Source: Agreia pratensis (GTDB lineage: Bacteria; Actinomycetota; Actinomycetes; Actinomycetales; Microbacteriaceae). Taken from it: a stretch of 64,000 bases of DNA. A program made the position numbers and the translations under genes. Location of the stretch: assembly GCF_900177685.1 (NCBI RefSeq), contig NZ_FXAY01000001.1, positions 1-64,000 on the forward strand. The letters run 5' to 3'. The stretch's first letter is position 1; every line of letters starts with the position of its first letter. Shown here in pieces: positions 24,552-35,350 of the stretch. The notes under the pieces are model-generated. The model did no database searches. It saw only the letters and a program-made list of their open reading frames with translations, and was not told where the DNA came from.

Positions 24552-25330
24552 CAGACGATGAAGTTCCACGTTCCGAACGCCACCGCAACGACGACCGATG
24601 CCGCGGCGATCACGGCGCCGATGCCGATGAGCAGAACTTCGCGCCACCCGACGAGCGATTCACGGGCCCAGGTTCGCTTCGTGTCTCCCCCGAACCCGCG
24701 TGCCTCCATCGCCGTTGCGAGTTTGCTGCCGCGCCTGATGGAGAGCACGAGAAGAGCGAAGGCCTGAGACACAACGCGCCGGATGCGCCCTCGGTCGCCT
24801 ACACCTCGGGCTCGTCGGGCGAGTTCAAGCGAGCGCCAGTCATCGAGAAACAGCCCCACCAGGCGCAGACCAGCCAGCGCTCCGAGCACGAAACGGCTCG
24901 GCAGATGCCAGACCTGAGCGAGTCCATCAGCGAGGTCGGTGGGGTCGATCGTCACGAAGAGAACGATCGCGGGCAGCCCGATGGCGAGTACCCGAAGCGC
25001 GGTGGCGATGGCGAGCGAGATCGATCCGTCTGTCACATGGACGAGGCCGAACTCAAAATGGCTCTGCCCCGATGACTGTCCGTAGAGGAGCGTGGTGAAT
25101 CCGGCTGTGGGGGCGGCGATCCAGATGGGGATCGTGCGAAGAAAGAACTGCCGAGCCGACAGCCCGGCCCAGGCGAACAGAACGCTCTCGAGCACGAGCG
25201 CGGTGGCCGCGGAGAGCCAGTCGATCGTGAGAATGAGTGCGAAGCTCAAAAGAAAGGCCGTCGCGAGCTTCGCCACGGGGTTGATCCGGTAGATCGCCTG
25301 AGCGCCTTTTGTGGGAGTCAGAATACTCAC
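24551..25330 (-). CDS. ECF transporter transmembrane protein EcfT (thiamine/HMP, YkoC-like)
   Basis: A 259-residue membrane coupling subunit of an energy-coupling-factor transporter. The start GTG at 25328-25330 overlaps the ATPase stop (GTGA). Hydrophobic helices lie at about residues 20-75 and 100-150. The conserved cytoplasmic coupling motifs are RRARGVGDRG and KLATAMEARGFGG (Ala-Arg-Gly and Met-Glu-Ala-Arg-Gly), which contact the ATPases. With the YkoE-type S component and fused ATPase it forms the ykoEDC layout for thiamine or hydroxymethylpyrimidine uptake. Confidence 0.9.
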   Translation of the reverse strand: MSILTPTKGAQAIYRINPVAKLATAFLLSFALILTIDWLSAATALVLESVLFAWAGLSARQFFLRTIPIWIAAPTAGFTTLLYGQSSGQSHFEFGLVHVTDGSISLAIATALRVLAIGLPAIVLFVTIDPTDLADGLAQVWHLPSRFVLGALAGLRLVGLFLDDWRSLELARRARGVGDRGRIRRVVSQAFALLVLSIRRGSKLATAMEARGFGGDTKRTWARESLVGWREVLLIGIGAVIAAASVVVAVAFGTWNFIV

Positions 25331-26781
25331 GACAGCCTGATCTCGTCGTCGGCGAGGGCAGCCACGAAGTCGGCGTCGTGCGTCACAGCCAGAATCGATT
25401 GGCCTTCGTCGAGCAGACCCGCCAGCAACGAGACGAGTTCGCTCCACGTGCGCGAGTCCTGACCGAAGGTCGGCTCGTCGAGCACGAGAAGCTTGGGCCT
25501 CGTGGCGAGCACGGTGGCCACCGAGAGTCTGCGCTTCTCCCCGCCCGACAGGGTGAACGGATTCGCGAGAGCCAGGTGGTCGAGCCTCAAACGCTCGAGC
25601 AGCCCGTCGACGCGCGTGCTGATCTCCTGGGCGCTCAGCTCAAGCGCCCGAGGACCCACGGCCAGCTCGTCGCGCACGGTCGCGGCCAGAAACTGGTGCT
25701 CGGGATCTTGGAAGACCGTGCCGATGCGAGTGAGCAGGTCTTTCGATCTCCAATCGATCGGCGAGGTCGACTTCAGCTGGCCGGTCAGAGCCTGCGTGGC
25801 AGACACGACGCCCTCCGCGGGCCGCAGGAGGCCGGCCAGAGTCAGCGCGAGCGTCGACTTGCCTGCGCCGTTGGGTCCGACGATCGCCGTGGCCCTGCCC
25901 TCGTCGAGTGCGACGTCGATTCCGGTGGCGATGCGCGTACCGCGCACGCGCGCGATCCCGAGCCCCGTGGCATCCATGAGTCGTGTGCCAGACCCGGCGA
26001 CTCGCCGTTGGGCGATGGGAGGCGGAAACTCGGGGATCCACACGCCGGATGCGCTCAGCTCGGCGCCCCGGGCGCGCAGCACGGAGTCGGGATCGCCATC
26101 CGCCATCACGCCTCCGCCGGGAGCGAGCACCACGACCCGGTCGACGATGTCACGCCACACTTCCACGCGGTGCTCGATCACGATCAGGGTGGCACCCGTT
26201 GTGCGAGCCACTCGTGCAACGGCGTCACGGACCTCCGCCACTCCGTCGGGGTCGAGATTGGCCGTGGGCTCGTCGAGCAGAATTAGTCCCGGTCGCATTG
26301 CCAGCACTCCCGCGAGCGCAAGCCGCTGCTTCTGGCCGCCCGAGAGTGCGGAGGTCGGATGCTCGAGGGGCAGATCGAGCCCGACGGCCTCGAGAGCCTC
26401 CGCGACACGACGCCAGATCTCGTCGCGGGGTACGCCCAGGTTTTCGCATCCGAACGCCACGTCGTCACCCACTCGGGCGAGAATCACCTGGGAATCCGGA
26501 TCTTGCAGCACGAGCCCCGCGACGCCGCGCGCGCTCGTAGCATCCTGCCCGGCCACACGCAGCTCGCCTCGCTGCTCGCCCTCGTCGTCGCCTCCGATGA
26601 CCCCGGCGAGAGCGTGCATCAGGGTGCTCTTGCCCGCGCCCGACGCACCGAGGAGCAGCACTCGCTGGCCCGGCTCGATGTCGAGGTCGAGGCCGTCGAC
26701 GGCCCATGCCCTGCGCGACGCGTGCCGCCAGCCCCAGCCGCGCGCCGAAACAGCGGCCGGCGGCTGGCGGTCGTGCGTCAC
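25327..26781 (-). CDS. ECF transporter ATPase, two ABC domains fused (YkoD-like)
   Basis: A 484-residue protein with two complete ABC ATPase domains in one chain. Domain 1 (about 20-250) has GASGAGKST, signature ALSGGQKQRLALA and Walker B LILLDEPTANLD; domain 2 (about 275-484) has GPNGAGKST, TLSGGEKRRLSVA and LLVLDEPTFGQD, the final acidic being Gln-Asp rather than Glu-Asp-Asp style. The start GTG at 26779-26781 follows GGAAGA. The frame is open far upstream, but that part overlaps the S-component gene. The fused arrangement matches B. subtilis YkoD. It powers vitamin uptake together with the flanking EcfT and S proteins. Confidence 0.94.
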   Translation of the reverse strand: MTHDRQPPAAVSARGWGWRHASRRAWAVDGLDLDIEPGQRVLLLGASGAGKSTLMHALAGVIGGDDEGEQRGELRVAGQDATSARGVAGLVLQDPDSQVILARVGDDVAFGCENLGVPRDEIWRRVAEALEAVGLDLPLEHPTSALSGGQKQRLALAGVLAMRPGLILLDEPTANLDPDGVAEVRDAVARVARTTGATLIVIEHRVEVWRDIVDRVVVLAPGGGVMADGDPDSVLRARGAELSASGVWIPEFPPPIAQRRVAGSGTRLMDATGLGIARVRGTRIATGIDVALDEGRATAIVGPNGAGKSTLALTLAGLLRPAEGVVSATQALTGQLKSTSPIDWRSKDLLTRIGTVFQDPEHQFLAATVRDELAVGPRALELSAQEISTRVDGLLERLRLDHLALANPFTLSGGEKRRLSVATVLATRPKLLVLDEPTFGQDSRTWSELVSLLAGLLDEGQSILAVTHDADFVAALADDEIRLS

Positions 26782-26804
26782 CGTCGTGATCTTCCGGATG
26801 CCCG

Positions 26805-27446
26805 TCAGACCCGGGCCGTGACGGCCCGTCCCGAGGCGAATCGGGAGAGGGCTCCCGTCTTGGCCAGACCTCGCAGGGCGAGCCACGAGAGCACACCGGC
26901 CAGGAGCGCCCCGGAGATGACCGACGACACGGTGTAGACGATCGCGAACTGCGGCGTGGAGCCCGGGTACCAATTGATCAGGTCGTTCACCGCGAGAGCG
27001 ACACCCGCGCCCATTCCGGCGAGGATCGCGACGTAGGCGCGGTAGTTGGCATACAGGAACAGGGCGAAGACGATCTCGGCGCCGAGGCCCTGTACCAGAC
27101 CGGAGAGCAGCGTCAGCGGGCCCCACTGAGTTCCGATCAAGGCCGAGACCGCGGCCGCGACGATCTCGGTGAACAGCGCCGCTCCCGGCTTGCGGATGAT
27201 CAGCCCGCCGAGCACTCCAGCGAAGAGCCAGCCTCCGCCGACGAGGGCCTGCAGCCCGGGAAGGAGCGGAGTCAACGGAGCGGAGAGCGGCGTGTACGCC
27301 TGGTCCCACATCCAGAAGACGATGCCGGCGGCCACGCCGATGACGCTGGCCACCACGATGTCGACGACGCGCCAGCGGAAGCGTGCGCCTCGACTGGATG
27401 CCGTGGAGGTCGGAGTAGGAGAGGTTGTTTCGGTTGTCGCGCGCAC
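26805..27446 (-). CDS. ECF transporter S component, YkoE family (thiamine/HMP)
   Basis: A 213-residue membrane protein, the substrate-binding subunit. Six hydrophobic helices are seen between residues ~28 and 195. Features typical of YkoE are WDQAYTPL after the first helix, GGWLFAGVLGGLIIRKPGAAL, and the WGPLTLLSGLVQGLGAEIVFALF helix pair. The GTG start at 27444-27446 has AAAGGG at a rather long spacing, consistent with translation control by the TPP riboswitch just upstream. It is the first gene of the operon. Confidence 0.93.
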   Translation of the reverse strand: MRATTETTSPTPTSTASSRGARFRWRVVDIVVASVIGVAAGIVFWMWDQAYTPLSAPLTPLLPGLQALVGGGWLFAGVLGGLIIRKPGAALFTEIVAAAVSALIGTQWGPLTLLSGLVQGLGAEIVFALFLYANYRAYVAILAGMGAGVALAVNDLINWYPGSTPQFAIVYTVSSVISGALLAGVLSWLALRGLAKTGALSRFASGRAVTARV

Positions 27447-27524
27447 TTGAAATCGTGCCCTTTCGTCGATAGCGAATATCAGGGCACGGGTGGAGTCGCC
27501 GCAGCTGTACTGCGAACGACACCG

Positions 27525-27622
27525 TGAGATGTCCTCCCTGCGCTGGCATGATCCAGATCAGGTTCGACGGTCGAAGGTTGGAGAACCTTCCTCTCAGCCC
27601 GGCTCACCGGACTCCCGTGTTG
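27525..27622 (-). promoter_or_regulatory. TPP riboswitch (THI element)
   Basis: Read on the minus strand, the element opens with ACACGGGAGTCCGGTGAGCC and contains the invariant GCTGAGAGG loop, a variable P3 stem-loop (AAGGTTCTCCAACCTT), the second conserved block CGAACCTGATCTGGATCATG and CCAGCGCAGGGAGG. These are the pyrimidine- and pyrophosphate-sensing cores of the TPP aptamer. It lies 79 nt upstream of the YkoE start. There is no clear downstream terminator hairpin, so regulation is probably at translation initiation, as in many actinobacteria. Confidence 0.97.
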
Positions 27623-27628
27623 CGAATC

Positions 27629-27655
27629 AGTATAGAGCGATCTCTACTTCTTCAA
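27629..27655 (-). promoter_or_regulatory. Promoter of the thiamine operon
   Basis: On the minus strand TTGAAG (27650-27655) and TATACT (27629-27634) are spaced 15 nt and place the transcript start at about 27622, the first bases of the riboswitch. The -35 overlaps the end of the gerW gene. Confidence 0.6.
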
Positions 27656-27976
27656 CGCGCGGATGATCCGAGCGAGCGCCTTGCCGCTCACCCACACCGC
27701 GGGAATGGACACCGCGAGCAGAGAGATGAGGTTCGGTTCGAACGCGACGCGGCCGTTCTCCTGCGTGACATAGGCGCCCACCGGAATGGCAGCGCCTCCC
27801 CCGCCTCCGCCGGCGATGCCCGATGTCGTCTCATCTGAACCGCTGCCTCCGAAGCCGAACCAGGTGATGGCGACGGGAACGAGAGTCTGGCCCTCGATTT
27901 CCACGGGATCGCCGTAGACGGCCCCCACTCCGAAGGATCGAGCGGTCTCTGCAAGCTTCACGGCGATGTTTGTCAT
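27644..27976 (-). CDS. GerW/YtfJ family protein
   Basis: A 110-residue protein of the GerW (sporulation protein YtfJ) family. Typical features are GAVYGDPVEIEGQTLVPVA, the Gly-rich loop GIAGGGGGGAAIPVGAYV and a C-terminal hydrophobic segment (NLISLLAVSIPAVWVSGKALARII) that may be a membrane anchor. Although named for spore germination in Bacillus, the family is common in non-sporulating actinobacteria, where the role is unknown. The promoter is leaderless-type (TAGCGT, 6 nt, ATG). Its 3' end carries the -35 of the downstream thiamine operon. Confidence 0.85.
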   Translation of the reverse strand: MTNIAVKLAETARSFGVGAVYGDPVEIEGQTLVPVAITWFGFGGSGSDETTSGIAGGGGGGAAIPVGAYVTQENGRVAFEPNLISLLAVSIPAVWVSGKALARIIRALKK

Positions 27977-27982
27977 GGGGTC

Positions 27983-27988
27983 ACGCTA
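27983..27988 (-). promoter_or_regulatory. -10 element of gerW-like gene, likely leaderless
   Basis: TAGCGT on the minus strand, 6 nt before the ATG; no Shine-Dalgarno sequence. Confidence 0.5.
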
Positions 27989-28040
27989 CCCGGCCCACAT
28001 CTGTGCCGCCAGGGCCTCTGGGGTGTGACACTCTGGGGGT

Positions 28041-28970
28041 GTGGACCTACGTATCTTCACAGAACCGCAGCAGGGCGCGAGCTACGACGACCTTCTGACC
28101 ATCGCAACAGCCACCGAGAGGCTCGGCTTCGACGCCTTCTTCCGATCCGACCATTACCTTCGCATGGGCGACGACCCGTTCGAGGGCTTGCCCGGACCGA
28201 CGGATGCATGGACATCGCTGGCCGGACTCGCCCGCGAGACGTCGCGCATCAAGCTCGGGACTTTGGTCTCGAGCGTCACCTACCGGCACCCCGGCATCCT
28301 GGCCATCCAGGTCGCGCAGGTCGATGCCATGTCGGGGGGACGTGTCGAGCTCGGCCTCGGTACCGGCTGGTTCGAGAGAGAGCACCTCGCCTACGGCATC
28401 CCTTTTCCGGCCAAGCGCTTCGGAATGCTCGAGGAACAGCTCGAGATCATCACCGGGTTGTGGGGAACGCCGCTCGGCGAGACGTACTCGTTCGACGGTG
28501 AGCACTACACGCTTGTAGAGTCCCCGGCTCTGCCGAAGCCGGTGCAGCATCCGTTCCCCGTCATCGTCGGCGGCTCGGGGCCCACCCGTACGCCGAAGAT
28601 CGCAGCCCGGTTCGCCACGGAATTCAACGTTCCTTTCGCCGAGTTCGCCGATATCCCTGTTCGCTTTCGCGCCGTGCGCGAGGCATGCGAGACGATCGGC
28701 CGAGAGCCGTCGGAGTTGGTCTACTCGGCCGCCCTCGTCGCTGCCGTCGGATCGAACCCGGCCGAGTTCGAACGCAGAGCGACGGCCATCGGCCGCGAGC
28801 CTGCCGAACTCCGTGAACATGGTCTCGCCGGGTCCCCGGCCGAGGTCGTCGACCGCATCGGCGCCCTCCGCGAAGACGGCGTCGAACGCCTCTACCTTCA
28901 GATTCTCGACATCCACGACCTCGATCACCTCGAACTCATCGCGGCCGAGGTCATGTCCCAGCTCGACTGA
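28041..28970 (+). CDS. LLM class (luciferase-like) F420-dependent oxidoreductase
   Basis: A 309-residue TIM-barrel flavin/F420 enzyme. Family features seen are DAFFRSDHYLRMG, the TLVSSVTYRHPGILA strand, GGRVELGLGTGWFEREH, and the phosphate-binding HPFPVIVGGSGP. The GTG at 28041 starts the conserved DLRIFTEPQQGA. The TIGR03560/Rv-type group to which this resembles is annotated F420-dependent, but cofactor and substrate are not demonstrated. It ends 56 nt before glgX/treX; the glgX gene has its own AGGAG, so whether they share a transcript is uncertain. Confidence 0.88.
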   Translation: MDLRIFTEPQQGASYDDLLTIATATERLGFDAFFRSDHYLRMGDDPFEGLPGPTDAWTSLAGLARETSRIKLGTLVSSVTYRHPGILAIQVAQVDAMSGGRVELGLGTGWFEREHLAYGIPFPAKRFGMLEEQLEIITGLWGTPLGETYSFDGEHYTLVESPALPKPVQHPFPVIVGGSGPTRTPKIAARFATEFNVPFAEFADIPVRFRAVREACETIGREPSELVYSAALVAAVGSNPAEFERRATAIGREPAELREHGLAGSPAEVVDRIGALREDGVERLYLQILDIHDLDHLELIAAEVMSQLD

Positions 28971-29026
28971 GCTTTCCCGCCCAGGCACTTCTGCTCGACC
29001 CGAATCACGACTCACAGGAGACTTTT

Positions 29027-31228
29027 ATGGAAAGCTGGCCCGGATCGGCCTACCCGCTCGGCGCGACCTTCGACGGAAGCGGCACGAACTTCGCGATCTT
29101 CAGCGAAGCTGCGGAGCGCGTCGTGCTCTGCCTCTTCGGCGAGAAAGGCGCGGAGACCCGCGTCGAACTCACCGAGGTCGACGCCTACGTCTGGCACTGC
29201 TATCTGCCACAGGTGCAGCCCGGCCAGCGCTACGGCTACCGCGTCTACGGTCCATATGACCCGGAGAACGGCTGCCGGTTCAACCCGAACAAGCTGCTGC
29301 TCGACCCCTATGCCAAGGCGACGAGCGGAACAATCGACTGGGATCAGTCGCTCTTCTCCTACAACTTCGGCGACCCCGACTCGCGCAACGATGACGATTC
29401 GGCCAAGCACATGATGACGGGCGTCGTCATCAACCCGTTCTTCGACTGGTCGGGCGACCGTATTCTCGACATTCCCTACAACGAGACCGTCATCTATGAA
29501 GCCCACGTCAAGGGCCTCACCCAGCTGAACCCCGAGGTGCCGCGCGAGCAGCGCGGCACCTACGCGGGTGTCGCGCATCCGGCCGTCATCGAGCACCTCA
29601 AGAAGCTCGGGGTCACGGCGATCGAGCTGATGCCGGTGCACCAGTTCGTTCAAGACAGCACGCTGCTCGAGAAGGGCCTGTCGAACTACTGGGGCTACAA
29701 CACCATCGGCTTCTTCGCGCCGCAGTCGAGCTACTCCTCGGCGGGCGAGCGAGGCCAGCAGGTGCAAGAGTTCAAGGGCATGGTCAAGTCGCTGCACGCG
29801 GCTGGCATCGAAGTGATCCTCGATGTGGTCTACAACCACACCGCCGAGGGAAACCATCTCGGCCCCACCATCTCGTTCCGAGGCATCGACAACGCCGCGT
29901 ACTACCGACTCATGGACGATGACAAGCGGTACTACATGGATTACACGGGCACCGGCAACACGCTGAACGTGCGCCACCCGCACTCCCTGCAGCTCATCAT
30001 GGACTCGCTGCGCTACTGGGCGACCGAGATGCACGTGGATGGTTTCCGCTTCGACCTCGCCTCGGCGCTGGCCCGCGAGTTCTACGATGTCGACAAGCTG
30101 TCGACCTTCTTCGAGCTCGTGCAGCAGGACCCGGTGATCTCGCAGGTCAAGCTCATCGCGGAGCCCTGGGACGTCGGGCCCGGCGGTTACCAGGTCGGCA
30201 ACTTCCCCGCCCAGTGGACCGAGTGGAACGGAAAGTACCGTGACACGGTGCGCGACTTCTGGCGCGGCGAGCCGGCGAGCCTCGGCGAATTCGCTTCGCG
30301 CTTCACGGGCTCTGCGGATCTCTACGAGCACTCGGGGCGCCGACCCGTCGCATCCATCAATTTCGTCACCGCCCACGACGGCTTCACCATTCGCGATCTC
30401 GTGTCGTACAACGAGAAGCACAACGAGGCCAACGGCGAGAACAACAACGACGGCGAATCGCACAACCGTTCCTGGAACTCCGGAGTCGAGGGGCCAACGA
30501 ACGACCCGGTGATCCTCGAGTTGCGCGCACGCCAGCAGCGCAACTTTCTAGCCACGCTTCTGCTGTCGCAGGGTGTGCCCATGCTGCTGCACGGTGACGA
30601 GATCGGCCGCACACAGCAGGGCAACAACAACACCTATGCCCAGGACTCGGAGATCAGCTGGATCCACTGGGACCACGCCGATGTGCCGCTGAACGAGTTC
30701 ACCGCGGCCGTCTCACGACTGCGCAAGGAACACCCCACCTTCCGTCGCAGCCGCTTCTTCGACGGCCGGCCGGTCAGGCGCGGCAAGGGCGAGCCGCTGC
30801 CCGACATCGTCTGGCTCAACTCGGATGCTCGTGAGATGGAGCCCGAGGAGTGGGACGCCCCGCTCAGCCGCTCAGTGGGCGTCTTCCTCAACGGGCAGGG
30901 CATCCGCGGGCGCGATCAGCGCGGTCAGCGCATCACCGACGTGAACTTCCTTGTCTATTTCAACGCCGAACCGCAAGACGTTGACTTCGTTCTTCCTCCG
31001 GGCGAATACTCGCAGTCGTGGGACGTGGTGATCGACTCGGCCGGCCAGGCCGCAGACGGACCGCTTCGCAGCGCGAACGAGAAGGTCAGAGTGCTGGCGA
31101 AGTCGCTCGTCGTGCTCCGCGCCCACCAAGAAGCGGTGACCGAGGCTGACCACTCGGTAGCCGCATCCCTCACCGCAATGACCGGCACCATCGAGACCAT
31201 CCCCCTGACCAAGCCGTCCAACGGCTAG
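29027..31228 (+). CDS. treX: Glycogen debranching enzyme GlgX/TreX
   Basis: A 733-residue GH13_11 enzyme that hydrolyses alpha-1,6 branches to release linear maltooligosaccharides. The N-terminal CBM48 (about 5-110, [18 protein letters not shown]) precedes the catalytic barrel: nucleophile Asp in [10 protein letters not shown], acid Glu in [14 protein letters not shown] and transition-state Asp in [26 protein letters not shown] upstream supports the ATG at 29027. treY begins 9 nt after it and treZ overlaps treY, so the three form a complete treXYZ operon. A second debranching enzyme is encoded at 57820. Confidence 0.95.
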   Translation: MESWPGSAYPLGATFDGSGTNFAIFSEAAERVVLCLFGEKGAETRVELTEVDAYVWHCYLPQVQPGQRYGYRVYGPYDPENGCRFNPNKLLLDPYAKATSGTIDWDQSLFSYNFGDPDSRNDDDSAKHMMTGVVINPFFDWSGDRILDIPYNETVIYEAHVKGLTQLNPEVPREQRGTYAGVAHPAVIEHLKKLGVTAIELMPVHQFVQDSTLLEKGLSNYWGYNTIGFFAPQSSYSSAGERGQQVQEFKGMVKSLHAAGIEVILDVVYNHTAEGNHLGPTISFRGIDNAAYYRLMDDDKRYYMDYTGTGNTLNVRHPHSLQLIMDSLRYWATEMHVDGFRFDLASALAREFYDVDKLSTFFELVQQDPVISQVKLIAEPWDVGPGGYQVGNFPAQWTEWNGKYRDTVRDFWRGEPASLGEFASRFTGSADLYEHSGRRPVASINFVTAHDGFTIRDLVSYNEKHNEANGENNNDGESHNRSWNSGVEGPTNDPVILELRARQQRNFLATLLLSQGVPMLLHGDEIGRTQQGNNNTYAQDSEISWIHWDHADVPLNEFTAAVSRLRKEHPTFRRSRFFDGRPVRRGKGEPLPDIVWLNSDAREMEPEEWDAPLSRSVGVFLNGQGIRGRDQRGQRITDVNFLVYFNAEPQDVDFVLPPGEYSQSWDVVIDSAGQAADGPLRSANEKVRVLAKSLVVLRAHQEAVTEADHSVAASLTAMTGTIETIPLTKPSNG

Positions 31229-31237
31229 CGAGGACCC

Positions 31238-33586
31238 ATGCGCGAACCGCTCTCCACCTACCGACTCCAGATCTCGTCGTCGTTCACCCTCGACGCCGCG
31301 GCGGAGCTGATCGACTATCTCGCCGACCTCGGTGCCGACTGGGTCTACCTGTCGCCGATTCTCGAGGCAGAGCCGGGCAGCAACCACGGCTACGACGTGA
31401 TCGATCACAGTCGGGTCGATCCTGAGCGCGGCGGGCCGGATGCCCTCGAGAGACTCTCCGAGGCGGCGCACTCTCGTGGGATCGGTGTGCTGGTCGACAT
31501 CGTGCCCAATCACGTGGGCGTGGCGACGGCCCCGCTCAGCGTGTGGTGGTGGGAGTTGCTGACGCACGGACGCGACTCGCGCCATGCCGAGGCGTTCGAC
31601 GTGGATTGGGAGTTCGGCCACGGAAAGGTGCGCCTGCCCGTGCTCGGCGACGATTCGCTCGACGCGCTCGAGCTCGCCACGGGGCCCGACGGAAAGCTCG
31701 AATTGCACTACTACGAAAACCGATTCCCGGTGGCTCCGGGCACGGCTGACGACGGCGCCGACGCGATCACCGTGCACTCGCGCCAGCACTACGAACTCAT
31801 GAACTGGCGTCGCGCCGATGCCGAGCTGAACTACCGACGCTTCTTCGCCGTGACGACGCTGGCCGGAGTCAAGGTCGAGATTCCCTGGGTGTTCCAGGAG
31901 TCGCACAAGGAGATCGGACGCTGGTTCGCTGATGGGCTCGCCGACGGTCTGCGGGTCGATCATCCCGACGGACTCGCAGACCCCGAGGACTACCTTGAGC
32001 ATCTCGCGGAGCTCACCGGCGGCGCCTACGTGCTCGTCGAGAAGATTCTCGAAGGTGGCGAGCGGCTGCCCGGCACCTGGAAGACGGCCGGCACGACCGG
32101 TTACGACTCGCTCGGCGACATCGACAGGGTGCTGGTGGATGCCTCGGGCGAGCCGTTCCTGAACGTCGCGCTGGGTCTCGGCGACGACGAGAGCGCCCAC
32201 GACAACTGGATCGCGTTGATCCACGACACCAAACGCGCCATCGCCGACGGCATCCTGCGCTCAGAGGTTCTGCGGATTCAGCGCGATCTCGACCGCCAAG
32301 ACGCGCTGACCGACTCGAGCTGGCGCGGCTCCCCGGCGATCGCGGATGCCATCGCCGAGCTGCTCACCTGCTTCCCCGTCTACCGCTCGTACCTCCCCTC
32401 GGGCGCAGAAAAGCTCGAGGAGGCGCACCGTGCCGCCCTCGCCGCTCGACCCGACCTCGCCGTAGAACTCGATATCGTCACCGCGGCGCTGTCGCATCCG
32501 AGCAACGCCGCCGCCATTCGTTTTCAGCAGACGTCGGGCATGGTCATGGCCAAAGGCGTCGAGGACACCGCGTTCTATCGCTGGAACAGGCTGGTGTCAC
32601 TCAACGAGGTCGGTGGCGAGCCGGCCGAGTTCGCGATCGATGCCGCCGAATTCCACGCACGCCAGTGGCAGCGCATGGCGTCGTTCCCCCGCACCATGAC
32701 GACGCTCTCGACGCACGATACGAAGCGAGGCGAAGACGTGCGCGCCCGCATCGACGTGCTGAGCGAGCTGCCGCACACCTGGCTCGAGACGCTCGCAGGG
32801 CTTCGCGAATCCGCTCCGATCGGCGACGAGACCTTCGATTCGCTGCTCTGGCAGACCGCGATCGGAGCGTGGCCGATCGAGCGCGATCGCCTGCACGCCT
32901 ACGCCGAGAAAGCGTCTCGCGAAGCCGGCGCATCCACGACCTGGAACGCCCCCGACGAGCGCTTCGAAGAGGCGCTGCATGCCGCAGTCGACGCCGCGTA
33001 CGACGACCCGCGCACCCACGAACTCGTGGAGTCGCTGGCCACGCGCATCCGGCCCGCGGGCTGGTCGAACTCGCTCGCCGCGAAGCTGATTCAGCTCACC
33101 ATGGTGGGTGTGCCCGATGTCTACCAGGGCACCGAGCTGTGGGACAACTCCCTCGTCGACCCCGACAATCGTCGCCCCGTCGACTTCGACGAACGCCGTC
33201 GGCTGCTCGAGATCCTCGACACGGGCGAGCTCCCGACCGTCGACGAGACGGGCGCCGCAAAGCTGCTCGTCACGTCGCGCGCGCTGCGGCTTCGGCACGA
33301 GCATCCCGAGATGTTCACGGGTTACACCCCCGTCGAGGCGCACGGCGACGCGGCCAGCCATGTGATCGCCTTCGATAGGGGTGGCGCGGTCACGATCGCG
33401 ACCCGCCTTCCGTGGTCACTCGCCCAGGCCGAGGGTTGGGGCTCGACCCAGATCACGATCGACCGCGACAGCATCGACGTTCTCACCGGACGCCGGGTCG
33501 AGGCAGGCCCGGTGGCCGTGTCAGAGCTGCTCGCCGACCTTCCCGTCGCTCTCCTTGCCGCCGTCCGAGAGGATCCTTCAGAATGA
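31238..33586 (+). CDS. treY: Maltooligosyltrehalose synthase
   Basis: A 782-residue GH13_26 enzyme that turns the reducing end of maltooligosaccharides into an alpha,alpha-1,1 (trehalosyl) bond. Seen are the N-terminal [32 protein letters not shown], the nucleophile region [13 protein letters not shown], the Glu in [15 protein letters not shown] and the [14 protein letters not shown] motif unique to TreY. TreY lies between treX (9-nt gap) and treZ (ATGA overlap at 33583-33586). Translation of treZ is therefore coupled to TreY. Confidence 0.96.
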   Translation: MREPLSTYRLQISSSFTLDAAAELIDYLADLGADWVYLSPILEAEPGSNHGYDVIDHSRVDPERGGPDALERLSEAAHSRGIGVLVDIVPNHVGVATAPLSVWWWELLTHGRDSRHAEAFDVDWEFGHGKVRLPVLGDDSLDALELATGPDGKLELHYYENRFPVAPGTADDGADAITVHSRQHYELMNWRRADAELNYRRFFAVTTLAGVKVEIPWVFQESHKEIGRWFADGLADGLRVDHPDGLADPEDYLEHLAELTGGAYVLVEKILEGGERLPGTWKTAGTTGYDSLGDIDRVLVDASGEPFLNVALGLGDDESAHDNWIALIHDTKRAIADGILRSEVLRIQRDLDRQDALTDSSWRGSPAIADAIAELLTCFPVYRSYLPSGAEKLEEAHRAALAARPDLAVELDIVTAALSHPSNAAAIRFQQTSGMVMAKGVEDTAFYRWNRLVSLNEVGGEPAEFAIDAAEFHARQWQRMASFPRTMTTLSTHDTKRGEDVRARIDVLSELPHTWLETLAGLRESAPIGDETFDSLLWQTAIGAWPIERDRLHAYAEKASREAGASTTWNAPDERFEEALHAAVDAAYDDPRTHELVESLATRIRPAGWSNSLAAKLIQLTMVGVPDVYQGTELWDNSLVDPDNRRPVDFDERRRLLEILDTGELPTVDETGAAKLLVTSRALRLRHEHPEMFTGYTPVEAHGDAASHVIAFDRGGAVTIATRLPWSLAQAEGWGSTQITIDRDSIDVLTGRRVEAGPVAVSELLADLPVALLAAVREDPSE

Positions 33587-35346
33587 CCGTCCGCACACGT
33601 TTCGACGTATGGGCGCCACATGCCCAGCGCATGCGCCTCGTCGTCGCCGGCAAGACCGTCGAGATGACCCGTGAAGACGGCGACTGGTGGAGCGCCGGTC
33701 CGTCGGTACCCGAGGGAGAGGCCGACTACGGCTACCTGATCGACGATGCGAACGGAAACACGGTGGGGCCTCTCCCCGATCCGCGTTCGCGGCGCCAGCC
33801 GGACGGGGTGCACGGACTCTCGCGCACGGTCGATGACGCGGCGTACGTCTGGAACGACGACGACTGGGCGGGCAGGCAGCTCGCGGGCGGATCGATCTAC
33901 GAGTTGCACATCGGCACGTTCACGCCCGAGGGCACTCTCGACTCGGCGATCGATCGTCTCGATCACCTCGTATCGCTGGGCATCGACTTCGTCGAGGTCA
34001 TGCCCGTGAACGCCTTCAACGGTACGCACAACTGGGGCTACGACGGTGTGCTCTGGTTCGCGGTGCAAGAGACCTACGGCGGGCCGGATGCCTACCGTCG
34101 GTTCGTCGACGCGTGTCACCTTCGCGGCCTGGCCGTCATTCAGGACGTGGTCTACAACCACCTGGGGCCCAGTGGCAACTACCTCGGGGTCTACGGTCCC
34201 TATGAGCATGAGGCCGCCGGAACGACCTGGGGCAAGGCGATCAACCTCGACGGCCACGGATCGACCGAGGTGCGCCGCTTCATTCTCGACAACGCCCGCA
34301 TGTGGTTCGAGGAGTATCACGTCGATGGTCTGCGCCTCGACGCGGTGCACGCTCTGCACGACGAGAGTTCGCGTCACCTGCTGAGCGAACTCGCGGCAGA
34401 GACCGATGCCTGGTCGGCGTTCGTCGGCCGGCCGCTCAGCCTCATCGCGGAGTCCGACCTCAACGATCCGGTCATGTTCACCGCGCGCGACCAGAACGGC
34501 TACGGCCTCGCAGGCCAATGGAGCGACGACTTCCACCACGCCGTGCACGTCGCCCTCACGCGCGAGACGTCGGGCTATTACGCCGACTTCGAGCCGCTCG
34601 GCGCCTTGGCCAAGGCACTGACGTCGGGTTTCTTCCACGACGGAACCTGGTCGAGCTTCCGAGGCCGACACCACGGCAAGCGCATCGACACGGCCAACGT
34701 GCTCACGTGGCGCCTGGTCGTGGCCAATCAGAACCACGATCAGATCGGCAACAGGGCGATCGGCGATCGACTCACCGCATCGCTCGACGAAGGCCAACTC
34801 GCCATAGCGGCCGCGCTGACGCTTCTCGGCCCGTATACCCCCATGCTGTTCATGGGCGAGGAGTGGGGCGCGTCCACCCCGTTCCAGTTCTTCACCTCCC
34901 ATCCCGAGCCCGAGCTGGGCAAGGCAACAGCAGAAGGCCGTATCGCCGAGTTCGAACGCATGGGCTGGGACGAGTCGGTCGTTCCGAACCCGCAAGACTC
35001 CTCGACGTTCACCAACTCGAAGCTCGACTGGTCAGAACCTGCCGACGAGACATCGGCGCACGCACGATTGCTGGCCTTCTACACGGCGCTCACAACGCTG
35101 CGCCGCACGGTGCCGGCCTTCACCGATCCGCGCTGGCCCCATCTCTCGGTGGAGTTCTCCGAGGAGGACCACTGGCTCGAACTGACGCGCGGCGACGTGC
35201 GAGTGCTGATCAACTTCTCGGGCGAGCCGATGGATGCCCCGAGTGGCCTGCGCTCGTCGAGCGACGTCCTCCTTGAGTCGAGCCCGCGTGGTGACTCGCC
35301 CGCGGTCGCCGGACACTCGGTGACGGTGTACCGCCCGCGCGCCTGA
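33583..35346 (+). CDS. treZ: Maltooligosyltrehalose trehalohydrolase
   Basis: A 587-residue GH13_10 enzyme that cleaves trehalose from maltooligosyltrehalose, the last TreXYZ step. The start is the ATG at 33583, inside the TGA of treY (ATGA); the open frame extends upstream but that part is antisense-like sequence within treY. Domains are an N-terminal immunoglobulin-like segment (1-95) and the barrel with [16 protein letters not shown], nucleophile [10 protein letters not shown], acid LIAESDLND and NHDQIGNRA. It ends 4 nt before the convergent dinB stop. Confidence 0.96.
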   Translation: MTVRTRFDVWAPHAQRMRLVVAGKTVEMTREDGDWWSAGPSVPEGEADYGYLIDDANGNTVGPLPDPRSRRQPDGVHGLSRTVDDAAYVWNDDDWAGRQLAGGSIYELHIGTFTPEGTLDSAIDRLDHLVSLGIDFVEVMPVNAFNGTHNWGYDGVLWFAVQETYGGPDAYRRFVDACHLRGLAVIQDVVYNHLGPSGNYLGVYGPYEHEAAGTTWGKAINLDGHGSTEVRRFILDNARMWFEEYHVDGLRLDAVHALHDESSRHLLSELAAETDAWSAFVGRPLSLIAESDLNDPVMFTARDQNGYGLAGQWSDDFHHAVHVALTRETSGYYADFEPLGALAKALTSGFFHDGTWSSFRGRHHGKRIDTANVLTWRLVVANQNHDQIGNRAIGDRLTASLDEGQLAIAAALTLLGPYTPMLFMGEEWGASTPFQFFTSHPEPELGKATAEGRIAEFERMGWDESVVPNPQDSSTFTNSKLDWSEPADETSAHARLLAFYTALTTLRRTVPAFTDPRWPHLSVEFSEEDHWLELTRGDVRVLINFSGEPMDAPSGLRSSSDVLLESSPRGDSPAVAGHSVTVYRPRA

Positions 35347-35350
35347 TGAA

